DNA of 64,000 nt from CAWFNW01 sp963817405. Lineage in GTDB: Bacteria; Actinomycetota; Coriobacteriia; Anaerosomatales; Anaerosomataceae. The DNA is taken from the NCBI GenBank assembly GCA_963817405.1, contig CAWFNW010000001.1:62001-126000 (forward strand). The letters are read 5' to 3'. The position numbers and the translations under genes are program-made. The notes under the pieces were generated by a model. It had not been told where the DNA came from, did no database searches, and saw only the letters and a list, made by a program, of their open reading frames with translations. How positions within the stretch are numbered: position 1 is the first letter of the stretch; every line of letters begins with the position of its first letter. Positions 16,998-28,860 of the stretch are shown piece by piece.

Positions 16998-17122
16998 CCT
17001 TTAAGCCCGGTCCCGTGAGGCCGGCAAGGAGCAACCGCATACCGCGCGCCGCAGCCTCCGCTACACCAGCCAGTGCGCGCCAACGCCGAGAAGCCTTCTT
17101 GCCAGCCGCAAGAAGGCATTTT
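16998..17122 (+). promoter_or_regulatory. PyrR-responsive attenuator of the pyr operon
   Basis: The leader carries the PyrR-binding RNA pattern: CCTTTAA (16998-17004), then GCCCGGTCCCGTGAGGCC and GGCAAGG, matching the known anti-antiterminator loop. A strong intrinsic terminator follows: GCCTTCTTGC (17093-17102) pairs perfectly with GCAAGAAGGC (17108-17117) around a CAGCC loop and is followed by ATTTTG. UMP-bound PyrR should stabilise the anti-antiterminator and let the terminator form. Confidence 0.9.
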
Positions 17123-17163
17123 GTGTGTCTGGGCCGGTTCGAGCCGGAGTGGAGGTGAGCTTT

Positions 17164-17721
17164 GTGGGATACCGAGTGAAGGCCGACGTCATGGACGGCG
17201 AGGCCATCGATCGCGCGCTCACGCGCATCGCGCACGAAATCCTCGAGGCGAACAAGGGGTGTGACACGGTCGCACTCGCAGGGATCGTCACGCGCGGGGC
17301 GACGATGGCCACGCGCCTGGCGGAGCGCATCAAGGCGATCGAAGGCGTCGAGGTGCCGGTGGGCACCGTCGACATCTCCTTCTACCGCGACGATGTCGCC
17401 ACGCGCCTTTCGCCCGAGGTGCACCGTACCGACATCCCGTTCGACGTCGAGGGACGCGACATCGTGCTCGTCGACGACGTGCTCTATACCGGGCGGACGA
17501 TCCGCTCAGCGATGGACGCCATCATGGACTACGGCCGTCCGGCCACCATCCAGCTCGCCGTGCTCGTCGACCGCGGCCATCGGGAACTGCCGATCCGCGC
17601 GGACTACGTGGGCAAGAACGTCCCTACGTCGCACAAGGAGCGCGTGAAGGTGCGGCTGACGGAGCACGACGGGCGCGACGCCGTCTCCATCCTCGCCGAC
17701 GACGGGGAGGGTGACGCGTAA
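17164..17721 (+). CDS. pyrR: Bifunctional pyr operon attenuator / uracil phosphoribosyltransferase PyrR
   Basis: RNA-binding regulator that senses UMP/PRPP and controls the operon by attenuation; it also has uracil phosphoribosyltransferase activity. The 185-residue product has the PRPP-binding motif IVLVDDVLYTGRTI, GIVTRGATMATRL near the N terminus, VDISFYRDD, and the basic RNA-binding surface expected of the family. GTG 17164 is preceded by GGAGGTGA with 8-base spacing; the frame is open further upstream without a better site. The target RNA is in its own leader. Confidence 0.94.
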   Translation: MGYRVKADVMDGEAIDRALTRIAHEILEANKGCDTVALAGIVTRGATMATRLAERIKAIEGVEVPVGTVDISFYRDDVATRLSPEVHRTDIPFDVEGRDIVLVDDVLYTGRTIRSAMDAIMDYGRPATIQLAVLVDRGHRELPIRADYVGKNVPTSHKERVKVRLTEHDGRDAVSILADDGEGDA

Positions 17722-17722
17722 G

Positions 17723-18658
17723 ATGCTCACGAGCAAGCACATCATGACGATGGATGACCTTTCCTCGGACGATATCGTGGCGATCCTCGACGCCGCCGAG
17801 TCCTTCATGGAGGTCAACGAGCGCCGCATCAAGAAGCTCCCGACGCTCCGCGGCCGCACGATCGTGAACCTGTTCCTGGAGCCGAGCACGCGCACGCGCA
17901 CGAGCTTCGAGATCGCCGCGAAGCGCCTCTCGGCCGACGGGATCAACTTCACGGCCTCGGCCTCGGCGACGGTCAAGGGCGAGAGCCTCCGCGACACCGC
18001 CAAGACGCTCTCGGCGATGGCGTGCGACCTCGTGATTGTGCGCCATAAGTACGCGGGCGCACCGCAGATGCTCGCCGAGTGCATGGACGCCTCCATCATC
18101 AACGGCGGCGACGGCGTCCACCAGCACCCCACGCAGGCGCTCCTCGACCTGTTCACGATGCGCCGCTCTCTAGGCCGCCTTGCGGGGCTGCGCGTGGGCA
18201 TCGTCGGTGACATCTGCCACTCGCGTGTGGCCGGCTCGCTCGTGCCGGCGCTCAACAAGGTGGGCGCGACGCCGGTCATCATCGGTCCGCCCACGCTCAT
18301 GCCCGCGCGTCCGGACGTGCTCGGTGCCGAGGTCATCTACTCGCTCGACGAGGCGCTGCCTGCCCTCGACGTTGCCTACATGCTGCGCGTGCAGTTCGAG
18401 CGTGCCGAGCGAATGCCGTTCCCCAGCAACCGCGAGTACGCGAAGCTCTACGGGATGAACATGGCGCGCCTCATGGCCGCGAAGCCCGAGATGATCGTGA
18501 TGCACCCCGGCCCGATGAACCGCGGCGTGGAGATTTCGGCCGACGTGGCGGACTCGCCGCGCTCGGTCGTGCTCGACCAGGTAAACGCCGGCGTCGCCGT
18601 CCGCATGGCGGCCATGTACCTGCTGCTTGGAGGTGCCGACAGTGGCGCTGCTGCTTAA
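17723..18658 (+). CDS. pyrB: Aspartate carbamoyltransferase catalytic subunit
   Basis: Joins carbamoyl phosphate and aspartate to give carbamoyl aspartate. The product of about 311 residues has the carbamoyl phosphate loop FLEPSTRTRTSFE, HPTQALLDL and GDICHSRVAGSL, and the aspartate-binding MHPGPMNRGVEI near the end. No pyrI regulatory subunit is present. Start is ATG 17723, one base after the pyrR stop; the GTG at 17711 is an alternative that overlaps pyrR. Confidence 0.95.
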   Translation: MLTSKHIMTMDDLSSDDIVAILDAAESFMEVNERRIKKLPTLRGRTIVNLFLEPSTRTRTSFEIAAKRLSADGINFTASASATVKGESLRDTAKTLSAMACDLVIVRHKYAGAPQMLAECMDASIINGGDGVHQHPTQALLDLFTMRRSLGRLAGLRVGIVGDICHSRVAGSLVPALNKVGATPVIIGPPTLMPARPDVLGAEVIYSLDEALPALDVAYMLRVQFERAERMPFPSNREYAKLYGMNMARLMAAKPEMIVMHPGPMNRGVEISADVADSPRSVVLDQVNAGVAVRMAAMYLLLGGADSGAAA

Positions 18659-19934
18659 GAACGGCCGAGTGGTCGACCCGGCAACCGGGCTCGACGAGGT
18701 CGCCGACATCATCATCCGTGACGGCGTGATCGTGGAGATCGGGCACGACCTCACCATCCCGAAGGGCGAGACGCTCGACGTGAGCGAGAAGGTCGTGCTC
18801 CCGGGTCTCGTGGATATCCACACGCACCTGCGCGAGCCGGGGCGCGAGGACAAAGAAACGGTTGCGAGCGGCACCGCGGCCGCGGCGCACGGCGGCTTCA
18901 CCGCGGTCTGTGCGATGCCCAACACCTCTCCGGTGTGCGACACCGGCTCCAAGGTGCGCTTCCTGATCGAGCGGGCGGCGGCCGAGGGGCACGTGCGCGT
19001 GTACCCGATAGGCGCGGTCTCGAAAGGGCAGGAGGGCGCGCAGCTTGCCGAGATCGGCGACATGCGTGCCGAGGGCGCAGTGGCGTTTTCCGACGACGGG
19101 CACGGCGTGCAGTCCGGCGGCATGACGCGCACAGCGATGGACTACATCAAGGCGTTCGGCGCGACGTACATCAGCCACTGCGAGGACGAGTCGCTCTCGG
19201 CGGGCGGCGTCGTGAACGAGGGCGTCGTCTCTACGCGACTCGGCCTTCCCGGGTGGCCCGGCGTCGCCGAGGAGACGATCGTCGCGCGCGACATCGCGCT
19301 CGCCGAGCTCACCGGCTGCCGGCTGCACCTCGCACACCTCTCGACGGCCGGCTCCGTGGCGCTCGTGCGCCAGGCGAAAGCGCGCGGTCTGGACGTCACC
19401 TGCGAGGTCACGCCGCACCACGCATTTCTCGATGAGGACGCGCTCATCGGGTACGATACAAACCTCAAGATGAACCCGCCGCTCCGCACCGCCAAGGACC
19501 GTGAGGCGCTCATCGAGGGGCTTCTCGACGGTACCGTCGACTGCATCGCGACCGACCACGCTCCGCACGCTCCCCACGAGAAGGAGTTGGAGTTCGAGTT
19601 GGCACCGTTCGGCACCACAGGCCTCGAGTCAGCGCTGTCGCTGGTGAACACGCACCTGGTGGCCACCAAGCTGCTCGGTTGGGCTGAAGTGGCGAACGCC
19701 ATGAGCCACAATCCGCGCCGCGCGCTCGGGTTGCCGGAGGTTCGCATTGAGCCCGGCGCGATCGCCGACCTCACGATCGTCGACCCCGAGGCGCGGGTGG
19801 AGGTCACACCCGAGTGGTTCGCGTCCAAGTCGCGCAACTCGGCGTTTCTCGGGCAGAAGCTCCTGGGCAAGGCGAGCGAGGTCCTCGTGGGCGGCTACTT
19901 CGCGCTCAAGAACGGGAAGGTGGTCGCCCGGTGA
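18642..19934 (+). CDS. pyrC: Dihydroorotase (class I)
   Basis: Cyclises carbamoyl aspartate to dihydroorotate. The 430-residue amidohydrolase has metal ligands in DIHTHLREPGREDKET, the middle histidines in HCEDE and HLAHLSTAGS, and the catalytic aspartate in ATDHAPH. The GTG at 18642 follows GGAGGT by 7 bases and overlaps the end of pyrB by 17 bases. Full length for the Gram-positive PyrC type. Confidence 0.95.
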   Translation: MALLLKNGRVVDPATGLDEVADIIIRDGVIVEIGHDLTIPKGETLDVSEKVVLPGLVDIHTHLREPGREDKETVASGTAAAAHGGFTAVCAMPNTSPVCDTGSKVRFLIERAAAEGHVRVYPIGAVSKGQEGAQLAEIGDMRAEGAVAFSDDGHGVQSGGMTRTAMDYIKAFGATYISHCEDESLSAGGVVNEGVVSTRLGLPGWPGVAEETIVARDIALAELTGCRLHLAHLSTAGSVALVRQAKARGLDVTCEVTPHHAFLDEDALIGYDTNLKMNPPLRTAKDREALIEGLLDGTVDCIATDHAPHAPHEKELEFELAPFGTTGLESALSLVNTHLVATKLLGWAEVANAMSHNPRRALGLPEVRIEPGAIADLTIVDPEARVEVTPEWFASKSRNSAFLGQKLLGKASEVLVGGYFALKNGKVVAR

Positions 19935-21220
19935 CCGAGCGCTCACAAGCGCTCCTCGTGCTGGAGGACGGGACCGCGTTTCGCGGTTGGTCCTGCGGCG
20001 CGCGCGGTGAGGTCGCCGGCGAAGCCGTGTTCAACACCTCGATGGTCGGCTACCAGGAGGTCCTCACGGACCCCAGCTACGCCGGCCAGATCATCACGAT
20101 GACCTCGCCGCACATCGGCAACTACGGCGTGAACGCCTCCGACATGGAGTCGCGCGGCGTCTTCGCGCCCGGCCTCGTCGTCCGCGAGCTCTCGCCGGTG
20201 GCGTCCAACTGGCGCTCGGAGGAGACGCTTGGCGCCTTCCTCACGCGCCTCGGCGTCGTCACCATCGAGGGCGTTGACACGCGGCGCCTGACGAAGCAGA
20301 TCCGCGAATCGGGCGCGATGCGGGCGGTGCTCTCAACTTTGGATCTCGACGAGGTGTCGCTCACCGCGAAGGCCAAGGCTTCCCCGGGACTCGTCGGCCG
20401 CGATCTCGTCGCCGAGGTGGCGGTCACCGAGCGCTACACGTGGGGCTCGGAGATGCCGCCGGAGTGCGAGTTGCCGGTGCGCACGGGCGTTCTCCCGGCG
20501 GCGCCACGCTTCCGCGTGGTCGCGTTCGACTCGGGCATCAAGTACAACATCCTTCGCAACCTCGCCGAGCACGGCATCGAGGTCCTGGTGGTGCCGCCCA
20601 CGACGAGCGCTGCCGAGGCGCAGGCGCTCGCACCGGACGGCGTCTTCTTCGCGAACGGCCCCGGCGATCCGGCCGCGGTCACGTACCTCTACGAGACGCT
20701 CAGGGAGCTCTTGGGGCGCGTTCCAGTGTTCGGGATCTGCCTGGGTCATCAGATGCTCTCTCTCGCCCTCGGAGCGGCGACGTACAAGCTCAAGTACGGT
20801 CATCGCGGCGGGAACCAGCCCGTCAAGAACCTGCTCACGGGGCGCGTGGAGATCACGAGCCAGAACCACGGCTTCTGCGTCGACTTCGCGAGCATCGGCC
20901 CGCTCGATGTGGCACGCTCGGGTGGCATCGGTCACGACGCCGGCGACCTCGGCTTCTGGGCCAGCGCCGGCGTGGCACCGGTGGTGACCTCTGAGGCGTT
21001 CGGGCCGGTGCAGCTCACCCACGTGAACCTCAACGACATGACGGTGGAGGGGCTGCGCGCCTTTGACCAACGGGCGTTCTCGGTGCAGTACCACCCCGAA
21101 GCTGCGCCCGGTCCCACCGATGCCCGGTACCTGTTCGGCGCGTTCCTGCGCCTCATGGACGGCCACGAGGACGTGTTCAACGGCTTGGCGGCGCGCCGGG
21201 CCCCAGACGTGAGGGAGTGA
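19931..21220 (+). CDS. carA: Carbamoyl phosphate synthase small (glutaminase) subunit
   Basis: Supplies ammonia from glutamine to CarB. The 429-residue product has the N-terminal CPSase domain (ALLVLEDGTAFRGWS, SMVGYQEVLTDPSY) and a C-terminal class I glutaminase with nucleophile Cys in GICLGHQ and catalytic His-Glu in YHPEA. It is longer than the usual 360-390 residues. Part of the excess is an insertion of about 25 residues between QNHGFCVD and LTHVNLND (around 358-384). GTG start in GTGA overlap with pyrC. Confidence 0.94.
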   Translation: MTERSQALLVLEDGTAFRGWSCGARGEVAGEAVFNTSMVGYQEVLTDPSYAGQIITMTSPHIGNYGVNASDMESRGVFAPGLVVRELSPVASNWRSEETLGAFLTRLGVVTIEGVDTRRLTKQIRESGAMRAVLSTLDLDEVSLTAKAKASPGLVGRDLVAEVAVTERYTWGSEMPPECELPVRTGVLPAAPRFRVVAFDSGIKYNILRNLAEHGIEVLVVPPTTSAAEAQALAPDGVFFANGPGDPAAVTYLYETLRELLGRVPVFGICLGHQMLSLALGAATYKLKYGHRGGNQPVKNLLTGRVEITSQNHGFCVDFASIGPLDVARSGGIGHDAGDLGFWASAGVAPVVTSEAFGPVQLTHVNLNDMTVEGLRAFDQRAFSVQYHPEAAPGPTDARYLFGAFLRLMDGHEDVFNGLAARRAPDVRE

Positions 21221-21222
21221 CC

Positions 21223-22068
21223 ATGCTCAGGACGGTTCTGCTGCCAACGGACTTCTCAGATGACGCCGATCTCATGCTTGAGTTCGCCAAAGGGCTGAGC
21301 GGGCTTGGCACGAAGGTCGTCGTGCTGGCGCACGTGGTGGAGGCGTCCGGCATGGAGGGTCCGGTGATCGCGTCGAGAGTCGACGAGGTGTGCGACGCGC
21401 TGCAGGTCAAGGCGGAGATTCTGCGCTCGGCGGGACTGAACGTGGAAGTGCGCGTGCCGACCGGCGACCCGTTCGAGGGAATCGTCGCGCTCGCCACCGA
21501 GGTCGGCGTCGACGCCGTCGTCGCGGGCTCGCACGCGAAGCGTCTGGTGACGCAGTTGGTGGCCGGATCGGTCTCAGAACGGCTGCTGCGCGACGCGCCC
21601 GTGCCCATGCTGCTCACCCGTTTCGACCTGCTTCGGAACCAGCAGGACCCGTCGAAGCTGCTCACGCGATTCGGCGAGAAGGTCCTGGTGCCGACCGACT
21701 TCTCGCTCTCGGCCTCGCGAGCGTTCACCGCGGCGCTTCAGCTGCCGCGGCAGAGCGTGGGGACCCTCTACCTGCTCCACGTGATCGATGAGAGCCTCAC
21801 CGGCGACAAGCTTCGCCGCCAGGAAGAGGGCGCCGAGTTCCAGATGCGCAACCTGCAGGCGATGGCGGCGCAGGAGGGACTGTCGGCGAGCGTGGTCATC
21901 ACGCGGGGCGACGTGCAGCGCATGATCCTCGAGGAGCTCGACGAGCGCCGGGCGACCGGCGTCATCACAGGCACGAGGGGGAGGAACGCGATCCAGGAAG
22001 CGATCCTCGGGAGTGTCTCCCAAACGCTCCTCAGGCAGGCCTCGTGCCCCGTCATGATCGTGCCGTAG
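21223..22068 (+). CDS. Tandem universal stress protein (two UspA domains)
   Basis: About 281 residues with two Usp domains: domain 1 begins VLLPTDFSDDADLML and ends PVPMLLTR; domain 2 begins VLVPTDFSLSASRAF and ends PVMIVP. The second domain keeps the ATP-binding pattern G-2X-G-9X-G-S in GTRGRNAIQEAILGSVS. The first has a looser version (GSHAKRLVTQ then GSVSERL). Usp proteins bind ATP or other nucleotides and act in stress physiology; the specific role is unknown. It lies between carA and carB: the ATG is 2 bases after the carA stop and carB starts 9 bases after its end. It should therefore be transcribed with the pyrimidine genes under PyrR control. Confidence 0.92.
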   Translation: MLRTVLLPTDFSDDADLMLEFAKGLSGLGTKVVVLAHVVEASGMEGPVIASRVDEVCDALQVKAEILRSAGLNVEVRVPTGDPFEGIVALATEVGVDAVVAGSHAKRLVTQLVAGSVSERLLRDAPVPMLLTRFDLLRNQQDPSKLLTRFGEKVLVPTDFSLSASRAFTAALQLPRQSVGTLYLLHVIDESLTGDKLRRQEEGAEFQMRNLQAMAAQEGLSASVVITRGDVQRMILEELDERRATGVITGTRGRNAIQEAILGSVSQTLLRQASCPVMIVP

Positions 22069-22077
22069 GGGAGCTGG

Positions 22078-25295
<3,218 letters not shown>

Positions 25296-25299
<4 letters not shown>

Positions 25300-26129
25300 C
25301 CCTTGTCGCCGCCACGGAGCGCCGCCTGCTCGAGCATGTGACCGTCGTCGCCAACGACCGCGTCGCCGAGGGTGTGGGCCTCATCGCGCTCGAAGCGCCA
25401 CGCGTCGCAGCGGCGATCGCGCCCGGCCAGTTCGTGCACCTGCGGATCACCCGCGGCGCCGACTTCATCCTGCGTCGCCCCTTCTCCGTGCACCGCGCGT
25501 ACGAGCATCGGCTCGAGCTCCTCTACCAGGTGCTCGGCCGGGGAACGCGCGATCTGGCCGCGAAGGAGCGCGGTGAGGAGCTCGACCTTATCGGCCCACT
25601 CGGTACCGGCTGGCGGCTCGGCGATGGCATCCGCCACGCGCTCGTCGTGGCGGGCGGCCTCGGGGCAGCGCCGATGGGGATGCTCGTCGAGCAGCTCGCC
25701 GAGCGCGGCGTCGCGGTCACGGTCGCTCATGGCGCACCGACGGCCGAGCGGCTGGTGGCGCGTGAGCTCTTCGAGCGGCAGGCCCGCCGGGTGCTCGTCG
25801 CCACCGACGACGGCTCGGCCGGCGAGCGCGGCTTTGTGACCACGCTCGTGGAGGGCGTGCTCTCGACCGACCGGCCGGACGTCGTTTTCACCTGCGGTCC
25901 CGAGCCGATGCAGCGCATCGTGGCCGCGCAGGCCGCCGCCGCCGGCGTGGCGTGCCAAGTGTCGCTCGAGCGGCTGATGGCGTGCGGCGTGGGTGCATGC
26001 TTGTCGTGCGTGGTAGCGACGACCGAGGGTCAGAAGCGCGCATGCATCGACGGGCCGGTCTTCGACGCCGAGCGCGTGCTCTGGGACCCGACCGAACGGC
26101 CGCTTCACGGTCAGGGCGGTACTCTGTGA
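25296..26129 (+). CDS. pyrK: Dihydroorotate dehydrogenase electron transfer subunit PyrK
   Basis: FAD and [2Fe-2S] subunit that passes electrons from the PyrD flavin to NAD+. The 277-residue product has the FAD-binding motif RRPFSVH, an NAD-binding region around VVAGGLGAAPMGML, and four cluster cysteines in CGVGACLSCVV plus RACIDGPVF. Its presence makes the enzyme the class 1B type, suited to anaerobic metabolism. GTG start in a GTGA overlap with carB. Confidence 0.94.
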
Positions 26130-27085
26130 GCGCACACGACACCACCCGTAACGGTGCGCCCGGCGCCTCGCCGGCGGTCGACATGCGCGTACGGATTGGC
26201 ACCCTCGAGCTCCGCAACCCCGTCGTGACGGCGTCGGGAACGTTCGCTGCCGGGCGCGAGTACGCGGACTTCGTCGACCTCTCGCGCATCGGCGCGGTCG
26301 CGACTAAGGGCGTGAGCGTCGAGCCGTGGGCGGGGAACCCCTCGCCACGCATCGCCGAGACGCCGAGCGGCATGCTGAACTCGATCGGCCTGCAGAATCC
26401 CGGCGTGGAGGCCTTTCGCTCGGGCGACCTCGGGTGGCTCGCGACTCAGGACGTGCCCGTGATCGTGAACGTGGTCGGGCACAGCGTCGCCGATTACGTG
26501 GGAGTCGTCGAGCGGCTAGAGACTGAGGCCGCCGTGGACGGCTTCGAAGTCAACATCTCGTGCCCGAACGTGGATGAGGGCGGCATGGCGTTCGGCACGA
26601 GCTGTGCCGCGGCCGCCGAAGTCACTCACGCGGTCCGGGCGGCGACGAGCAAACCGCTCATCGTGAAGCTCAGCCCCAACGTGACCGACATCGCGGAGAT
26701 TGCCCGAGCAGTCGAGGCCGTGGGCGCCGACGCCGTGAGCTGCATTAACACGCTCCTCGGCATGTCGATCGACGTCGAGACGTTCCGCCCGCGGCTGGCG
26801 CGCGGCGTCGGCGGGCTCTCCGGCCCTGCGATCCGCCCGGTCGCTGTCCGCATGGTCTGGCAGGTCGCGCAGGCGGTCTCCGTTCCCGTGATCGGCATGG
26901 GCGGCATCATGGAGCCCGCCGACGCGGTCGAGTTCCTGCTCGCGGGCGCGACGGCGGTGGCGGTCGGGACGGCGAACTTCGTCGACCCTCGCTCCGTGGA
27001 GCGGATCGCCGACGGGCTTGAGCGCTTCTGTGCCGAGCGCGGCATCGCACGTGTCGCCGACCTCATTGGCGCGCTCCGCGGGTGA
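26126..27085 (+). CDS. pyrD: Dihydroorotate dehydrogenase catalytic subunit (class 1B)
   Basis: Oxidises dihydroorotate to orotate with FMN. The 319-residue TIM-barrel product has the class 1B catalytic cysteine in NISCPNVDEGG, the LELRNPVVTASGTF start, SIGLQNPG, and FMN phosphate-binding GMGGIMEPADAVEFLLAGA. GTG 26126 forms a GTGA overlap with pyrK. The first 20 residues are polar and not part of the barrel. Confidence 0.95.
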   Translation: MSAHDTTRNGAPGASPAVDMRVRIGTLELRNPVVTASGTFAAGREYADFVDLSRIGAVATKGVSVEPWAGNPSPRIAETPSGMLNSIGLQNPGVEAFRSGDLGWLATQDVPVIVNVVGHSVADYVGVVERLETEAAVDGFEVNISCPNVDEGGMAFGTSCAAAAEVTHAVRAATSKPLIVKLSPNVTDIAEIARAVEAVGADAVSCINTLLGMSIDVETFRPRLARGVGGLSGPAIRPVAVRMVWQVAQAVSVPVIGMGGIMEPADAVEFLLAGATAVAVGTANFVDPRSVERIADGLERFCAERGIARVADLIGALRG

Positions 27086-27119
27086 CGGATCCTCGAATTC
27101 GAGAGGGAAGGGGAGACCC

Positions 27120-27824
27120 ATGCGTGACCGAGTGATCGTTGCCCTCGACGTGCCTGACGCCGAGGCCGCACTGGAGCTTGCGCGCTTGCTCAAGGGGCAA
27201 GTGCGCTGGGTGAAGGTGGGTATGACGCTCTTCTACGCGGAGGGTCCGGCCATCGTGCGCGAACTGCGTGCGCTCGGCTTCAAAATCTTCGTGGATCTCA
27301 AGCTTCACGACATTCCGCACCAAGTCCGCGGGGCGTGTCGAACGCTCGTCAGGATGGGCGCCGACATGTTCACGGTGCACGCGTCCGGCGGCCGCGCGAT
27401 GCTGCAGGCGGCGGTCCAGGAGACGGCGCAGGTCGCGGCTAAGTTCGGGCTCGCCAAGCCGGCGGTTGTGGCCGTGACCGTGCTCACGAGCCTCGACGAC
27501 GCGGCGCTTGCGGAACTCGGGCTGTATGGGGGCGCGCAGGAGCACGCGCTCGCGCTCGGGCGGCTCGCAAAGGAGTGCGGCTGCGACGGCGTGGTGTGCT
27601 CGCCCGAAGAGGCGGCGGTCATGCGTCAGGCACTCGGGGAGGAGGCGCTCGTGGTCACCCCGGGTGTGCGTCCGACGTGGGCGGAGGCCGGCGACCAGGC
27701 GCGTATCGCCACGCCTGAAGCAGCGATCGCCGCCGGTGCGTCGCATCTGGTGATCGGGCGCCCGATCACCAGAGCCGCCGATCCCGCTGCTGCTGCGCGA
27801 CGGATCTTAGAAGGAGATGAGTGA
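27120..27824 (+). CDS. pyrF: Orotidine 5'-phosphate decarboxylase
   Basis: Final step to UMP. The 234-residue product has the catalytic D-x-K-x-x-D motif in DLKLHDIPHQ, the N-terminal VALDVPDAEAAL strand, VTPGVRPTWAEAGDQ and the phosphate-binding IGRPITRAADP. ATG 27120 preceded by AAGGGGAG. A 34-base gap separates it from pyrD, the largest in the second half of the operon. Confidence 0.95.
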   Translation: MRDRVIVALDVPDAEAALELARLLKGQVRWVKVGMTLFYAEGPAIVRELRALGFKIFVDLKLHDIPHQVRGACRTLVRMGADMFTVHASGGRAMLQAAVQETAQVAAKFGLAKPAVVAVTVLTSLDDAALAELGLYGGAQEHALALGRLAKECGCDGVVCSPEEAAVMRQALGEEALVVTPGVRPTWAEAGDQARIATPEAAIAAGASHLVIGRPITRAADPAAAARRILEGDE

Positions 27825-27826
27825 GC

Positions 27827-28408
27827 ATGGCCGATATGACCGAGACCGAGGTACTCAATGCATTCCGCCGTTCGGGGGCGGTGCTCTCGGGGCACTTCCA
27901 GCTGACGAGCGGCCGGCACTCGGACACGTACGTGCAGTGTGCGCGCGTCCTGGAGGACCCGGCACTGACGACTCGCTTCGCGCAGGCGCTCGTCGAGCGA
28001 ATCGGCGAGCGGCACATCGACCTCGTCGCGGCTCCCGCCGTGGGGGGTCTGATCATCGGCTTCGCCGTGGCACAGGCTCTCGGCGTCAAGTTCATGTTCA
28101 CGGAGCGTGAGCACGGCGCGATGACCTTCCGCCGAGCATTCCAGGTGCCCGCAGGGGCACGGGTGCTCGTGGTCGAAGACGTGGTCACCACGGGTGGGTC
28201 CGTCGCCGAGGTTATCGCGCTCGTCCGCGCCGCCGGAGCAGAGCCCGTTGCCGTCGCATCGCTGATAGACCGCGGCGGCCCCAAGCTGTTCGATGTGGAA
28301 CTTATTCCTCTGCTTCAACTTGAGGTTGAGTCCTGGGAGCCGTCCGCATGCGGGTTGTGCGCCGTGGAGGTGCCGCTCTACTCGCCGGGGAGCAGCCGAC
28401 TTTCTTGA
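27827..28408 (+). CDS. pyrE: Orotate phosphoribosyltransferase
   Basis: Forms OMP from orotate and PRPP. The 193-residue product has the PRPP motif VLVVEDVVTTGGSV and the substrate-binding LTSGRHSDTYVQCARVLED. ATG 27827 is preceded by AAGGAGATGA at good spacing; the in-frame GTG at 27821 is less likely. Last gene of the pyr operon. Downstream, 28409-28533 holds the candidate mihF promoter. Confidence 0.94.
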   Translation: MADMTETEVLNAFRRSGAVLSGHFQLTSGRHSDTYVQCARVLEDPALTTRFAQALVERIGERHIDLVAAPAVGGLIIGFAVAQALGVKFMFTEREHGAMTFRRAFQVPAGARVLVVEDVVTTGGSVAEVIALVRAAGAEPVAVASLIDRGGPKLFDVELIPLLQLEVESWEPSACGLCAVEVPLYSPGSSRLS

Positions 28409-28415
28409 CGGGGGT

Positions 28416-28443
28416 TTGCATTCTGGCAGGTCAGGGGTAGTAT
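28416..28443 (+). promoter_or_regulatory. Possible mihF promoter
   Basis: TTGCAT (28416-28421), a 16-base spacer and TAGTAT (28438-28443), in the 125-base gap between pyrE and mihF. The -35 match is weak, so this is tentative. A TTGACG at 28405-28410 has no -10 partner at normal distance. Confidence 0.35.
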
Positions 28444-28533
28444 CGTCCTACGTCTCATGCTTCACTGTCTGGGGGCATTGTCATCCGGCATGGCGCAGGG
28501 GAAGCCACTGTTGTTCGAATTCGAGGAGGAATC

Positions 28534-28842
28534 ATGGCACTGCCGAATCTGACCGCTGCCGAGCGCAAAGCCGCTCTCGAGAAGGCTGCGAAGGCCCGCC
28601 AGGCACGTGCAGAGCTCCGTCTGAAGATCAAGGACGGCAAGCTGTCCTTCGCAGACGTCATGAAGAAGTCCGACGATCCGATCGTCGCGCGCATGAAGGT
28701 CTCGGCACTCCTCGAGAGCCTGCCCGGCTACGGCAAGGCCAAGGCTGCCAAGATCATGGACGAACTCGAGATCTCCGAGAGCCGCCGCGTCCAAGGCCTC
28801 GGCGCCCGTCAGCGCGAGATGCTCATGAAGCGTCTGGGCTGA
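28534..28842 (+). CDS. mihF: Actinobacterial integration host factor MihF
   Basis: Nucleoid-associated DNA-binding protein of the mycobacterial IHF type, unrelated to the HU/IHF family of Proteobacteria. The 102-residue product is basic, with a helical N-terminal part rich in Ala/Lys/Arg and a helix-two-turn-helix-like DNA-binding segment ESLPGYGKAKAAKIMDEL followed by GLGARQREMLMKRLG. ATG preceded by GAGGAGG. The mihF-gmk-rpoZ order is a standard actinobacterial arrangement and is a main reason for the taxonomic call. Confidence 0.92.
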   Translation: MALPNLTAAERKAALEKAAKARQARAELRLKIKDGKLSFADVMKKSDDPIVARMKVSALLESLPGYGKAKAAKIMDELEISESRRVQGLGARQREMLMKRLG

Positions 28843-28860
28843 ATCGTCGGCGCACGCGGG

